Of a stretch of 64,000 bases of DNA, positions 8,991 to 16,944 are shown piece by piece (position 1 is the first letter of the stretch; every line of letters starts with the position of its first letter). The notes under the pieces were generated by a model. It was not told the DNA's origin. It saw nothing but the letters and a program-made list of their open reading frames with translations, and ran no database searches. Position numbers and translations under genes: made by a program. Source of the DNA: CAVVJA01 sp963809815 (lineage in GTDB: Bacteria; Actinomycetota; Actinomycetes; Mycobacteriales; Jatrophihabitantaceae); NCBI GenBank assembly GCA_963809815.1, contig CAWELM010000015.1, forward strand, positions 186,001 through 250,000, read 5' to 3'.

Positions 8991-10622
8991 CTACTCGGGG
9001 GCGGGCAGTCGATAGTCGGCGAATCGTTCGCGCAGTGTGCGCTTGGAGAACTTGCCCACGCTCGTCTTCGGGATCTCGTCGATGAACACAACGTCGTCCG
9101 GGACCTGCCACCGGGACAGGTGTTCGCCGAGGAAGGACAGCACCTCGTCCCGGTCGAGCTCCTCTCCAGGGCGCACCACGACGCAGGCCAGTGGGCGTTC
9201 CATCCACTTCGGGTGCGGAACCGCAATCACCGCCGCTTCGGCGACCTTCGGGTGTCCCATAATCAGGTTCTCGATCTCGACCGAGCTGATCCACTCACCA
9301 CCCGACTTGACCAGGTCCTTCGTCCGATCGACCAGCCGCAGGTAGCCGAGTGGTGATATCGCCCCGACATCGCCGGTACGCAGCCAGCCATCCTCCGTGA
9401 ACTGTTCTCCGGGATCGTCCGTGCGGAAGTACTGGCGGGCCACCCAAGGACCGCGGACCTGCACCTCGCCCGTCGACTTGTCATCCCAGGGCAGCAGCTC
9501 ACCGGTATCGGTATCGGCGATTCGCATTTCCAGCCCGGCCAGGGCGATGCCTGCGGTCGCTCGAACCTCAGCAAGCTCGTCTGCGGTCGCGCCGGCGAAC
9601 TCGCTGCGCAGCGTGCTCATGGACGCCACGGGGGAGGTCTCGGTCATTCCCCAGCCTTGGGTGATCGGCACCCCGATCGCCTTCCGCCAACCTTCGGACA
9701 ACGAGCGCGGCACGGCCGAACCGCCGCACATCACCCGTTGCAGCGAGGAGACGTCGTAATCGCCGAGCAAGGGAAGCATGCCCATCCAGATCGTCGGCAC
9801 CCCAGCCGAATACGTGACCCGCTCCGACGCGATGAGGTCGAGCAGCCCGGCTGGGGACAGGTCCGGTCCGGGCATCGTTATCGAGGCACCGGCTGACATC
9901 GCGGTGTAGGGCAGCCCCCAGGCCATCGCATGGAACATCGGGACGACCGGCAGGACGTTGTCGGCATCCGTGATCCGGGACGTGAATGCCGACAATCCCG
10001 CGTTGGAATGCAGCCAGATCGACCGGTGCGAGTACAGCACCCCCTTGGGGCTTCCGCTCGTTCCGGTCGTGTAGCACAGCGCCCCCGCCCGATCCTCGTC
10101 AGTGACGGAATCCACGAAGTCGACCTCGACGGACCTGCCGACGAGCTCCTCGTAGTGGACGATGCGGGTGTCGTCCGGGATATCGGCCTTCGCTCCGTCA
10201 TCCATGACGATCACGTGGCGGACGGTCGGCAGGCGTGGCAGCATCCGGCCGAGCAGCGGCGCCAGCGATCGGTCGACGAACAGCGCCTCGTCCTCGGCGT
10301 GGTTCACCGAGTACACGATCTGATCCGGGTAGTACCGGATGTTCACCGTGTGAAGGATGTGTCCGGTGCCGGGAACCGCGAAGTACAAGGCCAAGTGACG
10401 CGCGGTGTTCCACGCGAAGGAGCCGACGCGAGCGTCCGCAGCCAGTCCGAGAGACTCGAGTGCGCCAGCAACGCGGCGGGCCTCGGTCGCGAGCTCGGCA
10501 ACCGTCATGCGCTCGATTCCCGCCGCGGTACGGGTGGCGATTCGCCGAGTACTCCAGTAGGTCTCGGCGCGGCGGAAGATCATATTGGTGGTGAGCGGCG
10601 TGGTTTGCATGAGTCCGTGCAT
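8991..10622 (-). CDS. Long/medium-chain fatty-acid--CoA ligase (AMP-binding enzyme)
   Basis: 543 residues of the ANL superfamily. The P-loop motif YTTGTSGSPKGVLYSHRS is near residue 190, the adenylate-binding GWGMTETSP near 330, and the hinge/catalytic region GWLRTGDVG ... DRTKDLVKSGGEWISS near 425-445. The C-terminal catalytic Lys is in KTSVGKFSKRTLRE. The HTVNIRYYPDQIVYSVNHAED segment is typical of the AlkK/FadD medium- to long-chain ligases. The N-terminal MHGLMQ matches the usual MRGLM start, so 10622 is chosen. It activates fatty acids to acyl-CoA in the cytoplasm. Confidence 0.9.
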   Translation of the reverse strand: MHGLMQTTPLTTNMIFRRAETYWSTRRIATRTAAGIERMTVAELATEARRVAGALESLGLAADARVGSFAWNTARHLALYFAVPGTGHILHTVNIRYYPDQIVYSVNHAEDEALFVDRSLAPLLGRMLPRLPTVRHVIVMDDGAKADIPDDTRIVHYEELVGRSVEVDFVDSVTDEDRAGALCYTTGTSGSPKGVLYSHRSIWLHSNAGLSAFTSRITDADNVLPVVPMFHAMAWGLPYTAMSAGASITMPGPDLSPAGLLDLIASERVTYSAGVPTIWMGMLPLLGDYDVSSLQRVMCGGSAVPRSLSEGWRKAIGVPITQGWGMTETSPVASMSTLRSEFAGATADELAEVRATAGIALAGLEMRIADTDTGELLPWDDKSTGEVQVRGPWVARQYFRTDDPGEQFTEDGWLRTGDVGAISPLGYLRLVDRTKDLVKSGGEWISSVEIENLIMGHPKVAEAAVIAVPHPKWMERPLACVVVRPGEELDRDEVLSFLGEHLSRWQVPDDVVFIDEIPKTSVGKFSKRTLRERFADYRLPAPE

Positions 10623-10685
10623 GTCGGTGATCGTGCGTCAGGAACTGAAGCAGGGCAACAGCGAGCAGCAATTGTTTCAGCCCGT

Positions 10686-11990
10686 TCATCGGTACGTCCT
10701 GGAAATCAGAAAGCGTTGCGTCTGGACGGTCGTGGCACTGAGGAACGGCACGAGCCCGCCGAGGTAGGCGCGAACGGACGGATCAGAGCTGGTGGCGACG
10801 TCCGTAGCGCCTGGTAGGTAGCTGTCGGTGAGGTCGTGGTTGCGACCGATGTCGCCGTGGTCGTGGTGCAGCGTGACCGTCGTGACATTTGGCCGATCCG
10901 GGTTGGGTTGACCGTCCAGATGAGGGACGACGTCACCGGCGTTCTCCAGCGCCAGTACCTGCACTGAACGCGGTATTCGATCCACGGTCGCGCTGATCGG
11001 AGCCCCGGCCGTGATAACTCGATCCACGTGGAACTCGCCCGTCTGCGCGAAGCGGGTCGCGGCGTTGACTGCCACCATCCCGCCTTCGCTATGCCCGAGG
11101 AGCACGACGTCGTCATCCGGGCGAACGCCGGCCTGTCGCATCGCGAGTTCAATCCCCTCCTCATAAGCAGTGCGTTCACCGGCCAGTGATCGGAGGTTGG
11201 TGGCAATGCTCGTCACGTCTGAGTTATGGGCGGCGAGTGACCAGGACTTCGTGCCTGGGATGTCGACGACCACGTGCCGCGGCGCTCCGGGCTGACCGGA
11301 CCGGGTCAGGAGGCGCACATCGATCTCGCCCGCCTGACCGGCTCTCCGGCGGTCGACCCCGCTCAAGAGGTCTCGAAGGGAACGTGGTGGGCCGAGCGCG
11401 TCGCCGGCGACGTCGGCGCCCAGCTTGGCGACGGCGGCGTGCCCGTCCGGGAACTGCCGGGCAAGTTCCGCTGCGGCGGCTGGCGTAGCCCGGGCGGTGA
11501 GCAGGGCGGCGAGGGTGCTCACTGCGACGTCGACGAGCTGTGGATCGCGGGTGACCAGGTGCTGCAGCGCCGCGCCGGCGCCCGACACCGTAACGACTCC
11601 AGTCGTCTCGGCTGCCGTCATGGGAAATCGACGAATCAGCTCGGGGATCGGCCCCGCCAGCCGGGTTAGATCGTCGACCGCTTGGTACCGCACGGCTGAG
11701 GCTCGAAGGGCGAGCGCCAGGCCCGCCCCGCGCAGCGCGAGAGCGGTCACGCCGCCCGGACCATCGGTTGCCCGAAAGATCGCTGCGCTCACTTCGCCGG
11801 CGCCGATCGGATCCAATCCGGCCGAGATCAGCAACGCTGGATGCAGCAGCACGGCGTGTAATTCCGTGGCCAGATGCCCGACATCATCAGCGACCTGGGC
11901 GATCTGTCCAGCCGCCACCCGTAGGTCCTCCAGGTGGGCCGTGATGCCGCCAGGGCCACCGTCGACCTCGATCGGGTTCACCATCGTCAC
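10686..11990 (-). CDS. Alpha/beta-hydrolase domain protein with helical N-terminal domain, partner of WXG100-like protein
   Basis: 434 residues from a GTG at 11990. Residues 1-210 are Ala/Leu-rich and probably helical, with a start (GGPGGITAHLEDLRVAAGQIAQVAD) like ESX substrate targeting regions. The C-terminal half is an alpha/beta hydrolase: nucleophile elbow GHSEGG near residue 303, followed by AENAGDVVP-type acid loop (ALENAGDVVPHLDG) and a His-rich HHDHGDIGRNHD. The start overlaps the stop of the preceding WXG100-like gene (GTGA). It is likely a secreted or surface lipase/esterase; no ESX machinery is nearby, so this is inference. Confidence 0.65.
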   Translation of the reverse strand: MTMVNPIEVDGGPGGITAHLEDLRVAAGQIAQVADDVGHLATELHAVLLHPALLISAGLDPIGAGEVSAAIFRATDGPGGVTALALRGAGLALALRASAVRYQAVDDLTRLAGPIPELIRRFPMTAAETTGVVTVSGAGAALQHLVTRDPQLVDVAVSTLAALLTARATPAAAAELARQFPDGHAAVAKLGADVAGDALGPPRSLRDLLSGVDRRRAGQAGEIDVRLLTRSGQPGAPRHVVVDIPGTKSWSLAAHNSDVTSIATNLRSLAGERTAYEEGIELAMRQAGVRPDDDVVLLGHSEGGMVAVNAATRFAQTGEFHVDRVITAGAPISATVDRIPRSVQVLALENAGDVVPHLDGQPNPDRPNVTTVTLHHDHGDIGRNHDLTDSYLPGATDVATSSDPSVRAYLGGLVPFLSATTVQTQRFLISRTYR

Positions 11991-12301
11991 CTGCCGAGCC
12001 AGGACAGAGCCAGGTCGGCTACGAACTCCAGTGGAGTCGCAATCGCAGACTCCACGATCTCGACTTGGCGGCCGTGCCGCCGCAAGGCCGCTGCTGCTGC
12101 ATCCACGTCCACAGCAGACGTGCGCATGGCGGTGGCCAGATCACTGGCCTGACGTCGGAACGCCTCCGCCGCGGTCGATTGCCACCGCGTGACCGAAGCG
12201 GCGAGGAGCAGACCCCGGGCGCGGCCCCGCAGCTCGTCGGCACACCCGTCAACCCGGCGCACCAATGCGCCGAGTTCGACAGGATCCAGCACGCTCGTCA
12301 T
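11987..12301 (-). CDS. WXG100-like small helical protein
   Basis: 104 residues, the size of ESAT-6 family proteins. A Trp-containing turn (RWQSTAAEAFRRQ) sits at about residues 40-52 between two amphipathic helices, in the place where WXG100 proteins carry Trp-x-Gly; here it reads WQS. No signal peptide is visible, as expected for ESX substrates. It overlaps the hydrolase gene by four bases and starts the operon. The partner arrangement, WXG100-like followed by an enzyme with a helical N-terminus, is common for Esx-type effector pairs, but this assignment is by pattern only. Confidence 0.6.
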   Translation of the reverse strand: MTSVLDPVELGALVRRVDGCADELRGRARGLLLAASVTRWQSTAAEAFRRQASDLATAMRTSAVDVDAAAAALRRHGRQVEIVESAIATPLEFVADLALSWLGR

Positions 12302-12352
12302 GGCACGACGATCGCCGGATCGCCGAACGTCGCGCCACAGACCGCAGCGATC

Positions 12353-12379
12353 TGTGGACAGCGGCGAGGGTTATCCACA
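12353..12379. promoter_or_regulatory. Inverted pair of DnaA-box-like sites
   Basis: TTATCCACA at 12371-12379 is a perfect match to the classical DnaA box. TGTGGACAG at 12353-12361 is the inverted version with one mismatch, 9 bp away. The pair lies between the divergent WXG100-like and DUF3263 genes. It could be a DnaA-responsive control site or chance. Confidence 0.4.
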
Positions 12380-12488
12380 ACTTGGCCGGGCCGACACGCC
12401 GCAGGGCTGCAGTAACGAGAATGACAAGCATGAAATTAGCTACGGTAACTTCGCAGACAGCCAGCCGGAGAACGTGGGGGTGCACCGC

Positions 12489-12815
12489 ATGGAGTCCGCC
12501 TCCGCCGACGTGCCAGTCGCCGCGGCCTCGGGCTCGAACACCGCCGAGCAGGCGGACCTGATCGACGGACTGACTCGTCGTGACCGGGAAATCCTGACGT
12601 TCGAGCGGCAGTGGTGGAAATACGCTGGCGCCAAGGAGCAGGCCATCCGCGAGCTATTCGACATGTCGGCTACCCGCTATTACCAGGTGCTGAACACACT
12701 CATCGATGCGCCCGCCGCGCTCGCCGTCGATCCGCTGCTCGTCAAGCGGCTGCGACGCCTGCGCGCGGGACGGCAGCGGCAGCGGTCAGCGCGCCGGCTG
12801 GGGATCGACGTCTGA
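12489..12815 (+). CDS. DUF3263 domain protein
   Basis: 108 residues from the ATG at 12489. The motif LTRRDREILTFERQWWKYAGAKEQAIRELFDMSATRYYQVLN is the DUF3263 helix-turn-helix-like core found throughout actinomycetes upstream of a LytR_C protein. The basic tail (RLRRLRAGRQRQRSARR) suggests nucleic-acid binding. GTG codons at 12474 and 12480 are alternative starts; GGAG at 12467-12470 would suit 12480. The gene is followed after 30 bases by the LytR_C gene and probably cotranscribed, as in the Rv0430-Rv0431 pair I recall from M. tuberculosis. Confidence 0.85.
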   Translation: MESASADVPVAAASGSNTAEQADLIDGLTRRDREILTFERQWWKYAGAKEQAIRELFDMSATRYYQVLNTLIDAPAALAVDPLLVKRLRRLRAGRQRQRSARRLGIDV

Positions 12816-12845
12816 TCCATATCGGCGCCCATTAGCCTGACGCCC

Positions 12846-13388
12846 GTGTCGCACCTCGCTCCCCGCTCGCCGGGGCGGTGGCGCGTTGATCGAGCCGTCG
12901 GCGTCGTTTTGACCATCGTCGGGCTGGGGGTGGCGGCGGTCGCGCTCATCGCGCTGCAACGCCCTGGAGGCCGACAGGGGAGTAGTGAGACAGGACCGGT
13001 TACGGCGAGCGTCCCGTCGTCGGCTCCGCGGTCTGCACGACCGTCCAGTGCGCGACCGCGGACGACACCTGCGCATGTCACACCGGCGGCACCCGCGCTG
13101 GCGAGCTCGCTCCCGCTCATCGTTCTGAACAACACCGCACGCGCCGGGGCCCAGAACATCGCCCAACAAGAGTTCGAGAAAGGCGGGTGGACCGTTTCTT
13201 CCGTCAGCACGCTCGACAATCAGATCCTGTCGACGTGCGTGTACTACGACCCGGGGAACCCTAACGCGCTGGCTGCGGCTAGGCGGTTGCAACAGCAGTT
13301 CCCAACTATCAGGCGCGTTGTGCCACGGTTCGCCGAGTTGCCGCCCGGACCGCTCGTTGTCGTGCTCACGTCCGATTTCGCCGGCTGA
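12846..13388 (+). CDS. LytR C-terminal domain protein, membrane anchored (VirR-like)
   Basis: 180 residues from a GTG at 12846. A single membrane anchor is near residues 18-38 (GVVLTIVGLGVAAVALIAL), followed by a Ser/Pro/Thr-rich linker and an extracytoplasmic LytR_C domain (residues 90-180: LIVLNNTARAGAQNIAQ ... GPLVVVLTSDFAG). The domain is related to M. tuberculosis VirR (Rv0431), implicated in envelope homeostasis and vesicle release. No LytR-CpsA-Psr catalytic domain is present. It follows DUF3263 and precedes the riboswitch-controlled thrC. Confidence 0.85.
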   Translation: MSHLAPRSPGRWRVDRAVGVVLTIVGLGVAAVALIALQRPGGRQGSSETGPVTASVPSSAPRSARPSSARPRTTPAHVTPAAPALASSLPLIVLNNTARAGAQNIAQQEFEKGGWTVSSVSTLDNQILSTCVYYDPGNPNALAAARRLQQQFPTIRRVVPRFAELPPGPLVVVLTSDFAG

Positions 13389-13446
13389 TCGCGCGCGACC
13401 GGTCCGGTAGGCCCGGGTATGAGACCATGGACGGACAACTGAAGAC

Positions 13447-13597
13447 CGCTCATCCAGAGGGGCAGAGGGACCGGCCCGATGAAGCCCCGGCAACCACCGC
13501 GTTGACTCGAATCACGGTGTCGTGATCTTTGCGAGGCCGCCGCGGCAGGTGCCAAGTCCGTCCCCGACCAGTATCTGGTCCGGGGAGAGATGAGGAG
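13447..13597 (+). promoter_or_regulatory. SAM-I (S-box) riboswitch upstream of threonine synthase
   Basis: The conserved S-box core is readable: CTCATCCAGAG opens P1 (13449), followed by GAGGGACCGGCCCGATGAAG, CCCCGGCAACC, then GGTGCCAAGTCC, a P4 hairpin (CCCCGACCAG/CTGGTCCGGGG) and the closing GATGAG at 13589-13594, which pairs perfectly with CTCATC at 13449-13454. The element binds S-adenosylmethionine. A GAGGAG Shine-Dalgarno-like sequence (13592-13597) overlaps the 3' strand of P1 and no terminator hairpin follows, so ligand binding probably blocks translation initiation of thrC. Confidence 0.92.
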
Positions 13598-13610
13598 AAA
13601 GGCCTCGCCC

Positions 13611-14882
13611 ATGACTGCTGTCCTGGACCGCCCTGCGGTCCCTGCCTCGCCCGCCTCCGCGCTGGTCTGTCGCAACTGCAGCGCTCGCTATCCGCTCGGT
13701 GCCCAGCACGCGTGCCTCGAATGCTTTGGCCCACTGGAGATCGGCTACGACCCCGCCGCGCTGGCCGGGGTGTCGCGCGCGGACATCATCGCCGGCCCGC
13801 ACTCGATCTGGCGTTACGCGGGCTTGCTACCGGTGGGGCAGGACCCGCTCACCCGGGTCGATTCGAGCACTGGCATGACACCGCTCATTCGCGCTGACCG
13901 GCTCGCCGACGAACTCGGCTTCACCGCCCCCGTATGGATCAAGGACGACTCGGCGAATCCGACGCACTCCTTCAAGGACCGGGTGGTCAGCGTTGCGATA
14001 ACAGCGGCGCGGGAGCTGGGCTTCGACCGCATCGCATGCGCGTCGACGGGGAATCTCGCGAACTCGGTGTCGGCCCACGCGGCCCGTATCGGCATGCGGT
14101 CGATCATCTTCATCCCGGCCGACCTCGAACCGGCGAAGGTCATCCAGACCGCCGTCTACGGCGCCACCTTGGTGGGTATCGACGGCTCTTACGACGACGT
14201 CAACCGACTGTGTAGCGAGCTGTCAGAGTTGGACGAGTTCGAGTCGACGGCATTCGTGAACGTCAACGTGCGGCCTTACTACGCCGAAGGGTCCAAGACC
14301 CTCGGGTTCGAGGTCGCCGAGCAGCTGGGATGGCGTCTACCCGCGCAAATCGTGGCACCGATGGCCTCGGGATCGCTGCTGACCAAGGTGCACAAGGCGT
14401 TCCGCGAGCTGTCGTCGGCCGGCCTCGTGTCACGGTCGTCGTGGCGCGTGTACGGGGCGCAATCGGCGGGGTGCTCGCCGATTGCCACGGCGTTCGAGAA
14501 CGGCTGGGATGTGGTACGGCCGGTGAAGCCGACCGGTATCGCGAAATCGCTCAATATCGGTAATCCGGCGGACGGCCCTTACGCGCTCGACGCGGTTCGC
14601 AGTACCGGCGGCGCGATGGCGCAGGTAACCGACGACGAGATTCGAGCGGGAATTCTGCTTCTGGCGCGGACGACCGGCGTGTTCGCCGAAACCGCCGGGG
14701 GCGTCACCGTCGCGGTGCTGCGAAAGCTGAGTGAATCGGGCGCACTGGACACCGGCCAAGAGACGGTTGTCTACAACACGGGGGACGGGCTGAAAACCCT
14801 GGACGCGGTGTCTGACATTGCGCAGCTGATCGCAGTTATCCCACCGACCGTCAAGGCGATACGCAACGCGGGACTGCTCTGA
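13611..14882 (+). CDS. thrC: Threonine synthase (zinc-ribbon-containing, SAM-riboswitch controlled)
   Basis: 423 residues from the ATG at 13611; an in-frame ATG at 13590 lies inside the riboswitch and is disfavoured. An N-terminal zinc-ribbon (LVCRNCSARYPLG ... HACLECFGPLE) precedes the PLP fold type II domain. The Schiff-base Lys is in NPTHSFKDRVV near residue 120, and the phosphate-binding loop follows (STGNLANS). It converts O-phosphohomoserine to threonine. The zinc-ribbon form resembles the plant-type enzyme, which is known to be SAM-activated. Control of this gene by SAM links threonine and methionine branches from homoserine. Confidence 0.9.
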   Translation: MTAVLDRPAVPASPASALVCRNCSARYPLGAQHACLECFGPLEIGYDPAALAGVSRADIIAGPHSIWRYAGLLPVGQDPLTRVDSSTGMTPLIRADRLADELGFTAPVWIKDDSANPTHSFKDRVVSVAITAARELGFDRIACASTGNLANSVSAHAARIGMRSIIFIPADLEPAKVIQTAVYGATLVGIDGSYDDVNRLCSELSELDEFESTAFVNVNVRPYYAEGSKTLGFEVAEQLGWRLPAQIVAPMASGSLLTKVHKAFRELSSAGLVSRSSWRVYGAQSAGCSPIATAFENGWDVVRPVKPTGIAKSLNIGNPADGPYALDAVRSTGGAMAQVTDDEIRAGILLLARTTGVFAETAGGVTVAVLRKLSESGALDTGQETVVYNTGDGLKTLDAVSDIAQLIAVIPPTVKAIRNAGLL

Positions 14883-15692
14883 ACGACTGCCGCCCGGAGC
14901 CGGTCGTCCAGCTCCACCGGGGCGGTCGAGCGGCGGCTTCGGCTCACGTCAAGTGCTTGGTCAGCGACGCCTAGCCGTCGTAGCGATCGTGCCTCCGCCT
15001 GCCGATCAAGCGCGGGCATTCGGACCTTGCTTGGGCCCAGGGCACGACTCGACGGCGCGTGATGCCTGCGCTGCGCCTAGGTAAGCGATCGCCACCTCCG
15101 AACAGGCAAGTCCACAGCCAGCTGACGCCGGGTTGGTGGCACGACAGGGTCTTCGATGGGCAATCTCCTTCGGCAGGGCCGAATCCCACAGCGATCGCGG
15201 AAGATCGAGGCGGCGCGCCATGACGGCGGTGCGAGCTAGGGAACCGGGCCGAGCCATTGTCGGCAGCGGTCAGGTCCGTGCTGCGCGGAGGACATCGAGG
15301 CTGAGGACATCGAGCCCAGGGCGGTAGCGGCTCGTGTGTTCGGCTTACGTGATCATTGCGGAGCATCGCATGCTGTCTATCGGGAACCGCCCGCTCCGCG
15401 TTCGGTAGCGCTACGTAGCCGACCGGCCGGCTCCGCTTGACCGCGCGCGGCGCTCCAGTGGCGGCCGATGAGGGGCAGGCGTTACGCGGCATCATCGCTG
15501 CGGGTCTATCTGGCTCTTTCGGCGTCAGCCGTGTACCTTTCGCCTCGGTCGAGTGACGAGCGTTTCGAACAACTAGGACCACGTGACATCCGGCTCGCCG
15601 GCGGCACGTGCACTGCGGTGAAGCGGGACCGAGGAACGAAGACCCCGGTGCCACGATGTGTGGCGTCGGAAGGCCCCTAGCAAGGAGTGCAC
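14883..15692. other. 810-bp region before cspA without a convincing gene
   Basis: No open frame on either strand reads like a protein, although 83- to 242-codon frames exist on the minus strand. Two copies of GAGGACATCGAG lie at 15288-15299 and 15303-15314, and a 10-bp palindrome GTAGCGCTAC at 15405-15414. The last part, from about 15480, probably includes the cspA promoter and a long structured leader, as in other cold-shock genes. The rest may be a decayed gene or regulatory RNA. Confidence 0.5.
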
Positions 15693-15896
15693 GTGGCACA
15701 GGGCACCGTGAAGTGGTTCAACAACGAGAAGGGCTACGGCTTCATCGCCGTGGATGGTGGGCAGGACGTGTTCGTGCACTACTCCGCCATCCAGGCCGAC
15801 GGCTACCGCTCCCTGGACGAGGGTCAGCGCGTCGAGTTCGAGGTCGCCCAGGGCCCGAAGGGCCCGCAGGCTGACGGCGTACGCATCGTCGGCTGA
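15693..15896 (+). CDS. Cold-shock protein CspA family
   Basis: 67 residues from a GTG at 15693, six bases after an AAGGAG ribosome site. The cold-shock domain is complete, with RNP1 KGYGFIAV and RNP2 DVFVHYSAI, and the usual start AQGTVKWFNNEKG. Such proteins bind single-stranded RNA and DNA and melt secondary structure. The length equals the family standard. A strong terminator follows at 15911-15947, so the gene is monocistronic. Confidence 0.93.
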   Translation: MAQGTVKWFNNEKGYGFIAVDGGQDVFVHYSAIQADGYRSLDEGQRVEFEVAQGPKGPQADGVRIVG

Positions 15897-15910
15897 ACCA
15901 CCTCAGCGCA

Positions 15911-15949
15911 GGAAACGGCCCGGCCGGTGAACGGCCGGGCCGTTTCCCG
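15911..15949 (+). terminator. Intrinsic terminator-like hairpin after cspA
   Basis: A perfect 16-bp stem (GGAAACGGCCCGGCCG pairing with CGGCCGGGCCGTTTCC) with a five-base loop GTGAA begins 14 bases after the cspA stop. There is no U-run beyond the TTT within the arm, as is usual in actinomycetes. Confidence 0.88.
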
Positions 15950-15992
15950 TCTGCGGAGGAATGTCCCTGCCCGCCCAATCGTTGGCATCAAC

Positions 15993-16328
15993 GTGAGCGA
16001 GAGAGCACAGTTCGGCGCCCTAGTTCAGCTGACCGCCAAGCCAGGCAGTCGGGACGAGCTCGTCCGGGTCCTGGGCAACTACGCCCGCACCCTTGACGAC
16101 GGCGAGCCCGGTACCACGCTGTACACGGTGGCGGCCGACCCCAACGACGATGACCTCGTCTGGATGTGGGAAGAATTCGCGGACGGCGAAGCAGTGCAGG
16201 CCCACTTCCGGCACGACTTCTTCCGCGCCCTTCAGCTCGAGCTCGAAGACCTTCTCGCCCAGCCGCCCGCCATACGCCCACTTGCACCCGTGGTTCGGCA
16301 CGTCAGCAACGGCGTCACCACCGAGTAG
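15993..16328 (+). CDS. Antibiotic biosynthesis monooxygenase (ABM) domain protein
   Basis: 111 residues from a GTG at 15993. The ferredoxin-like ABM fold is suggested by FGALVQLTAKPGSRDELVRVL, EPGTTLYTVAADPNDDDLVWMWEEFADGEA and a helix with AHFRHDFFRALQLEL. Members are small cofactor-free monooxygenases or quinol-modifying enzymes. The frame is open upstream to 15927, but the protein-like part begins at the GTG. It converges with the YceI gene, three bases separating the ends. Confidence 0.8.
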   Translation: MSERAQFGALVQLTAKPGSRDELVRVLGNYARTLDDGEPGTTLYTVAADPNDDDLVWMWEEFADGEAVQAHFRHDFFRALQLELEDLLAQPPAIRPLAPVVRHVSNGVTTE

Positions 16329-16331
16329 GGC

Positions 16332-16847
16332 TCAGACGCGGCAGAGCCGGACTGAGATGATCACGTCGACCCAACGCCCAATCAGGCCGCGACCTTTGGT
16401 GACTCCGGACGCATAGCGGTCGACGGTTGCCGTGCCTCGGGCGTGGAATCCACGCTCGTCCGGTTCCAGCACGGACAGTGCCAGCGTGACGTCACAAGCA
16501 GCGCGGTACTCGAGCCGGCCGGCCAGTTCCCACCCGCCGTCGGCGCCCATCCGTAACTCGGTGCTGGTGAACGTCATCGTCGGGTGCTCGTCGACGCAGA
16601 AGAACCGATTTCGAATGTCCTTGTCGCGTCGACCATTCCCCGATTGGAACGATGACATATCGAACGTTGCCTGGGCTCGCGAGGCGCTCGGGTCGGCTGC
16701 GACGTCGACCTCGAGGTCGACCAGATCGATCGTTGCGTGCACGCGCGCGCCAAAGGCGCCGCGTGCGGTAATTGCTACCTCGCTGGTCGCCGGGTCGAGT
16801 ACGTAGCTGCCGGAGGCGATCGCCGGCATGGTTTGAGTGGTGGTCAT
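16332..16847 (-). CDS. YceI family protein
   Basis: 171 residues. The lipocalin-like YceI pattern is clear: GSYVLDPATSEVAITARGAFG at the start, then the VDVAADPSASRAQATFDMSSFQSGNGRRDKDIR signature and FTSTELR strands. YceI proteins bind isoprenoid or other amphipathic ligands. No signal peptide is present, so this copy is predicted to be cytoplasmic. The C-terminal half ends with ISVRLCRV, a little shorter than usual. Confidence 0.87.
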   Translation of the reverse strand: MTTTQTMPAIASGSYVLDPATSEVAITARGAFGARVHATIDLVDLEVDVAADPSASRAQATFDMSSFQSGNGRRDKDIRNRFFCVDEHPTMTFTSTELRMGADGGWELAGRLEYRAACDVTLALSVLEPDERGFHARGTATVDRYASGVTKGRGLIGRWVDVIISVRLCRV

Positions 16848-16944
16848 GGTGTGCTCCCAAGGTCAGTGGCCGTCGGCCGTTTGTCGTGTGGGATCACTGT
16901 CCGGGAGCTGGCACCCACCGCCATCAGTACTGGCACTGAGGCGA

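Noticed and set aside
14971..15699. A 242-codon minus-strand frame before cspA
   Set aside because: Random-looking Arg/Pro/Ser-rich sequence that overlaps the cspA start; no ribosome site.
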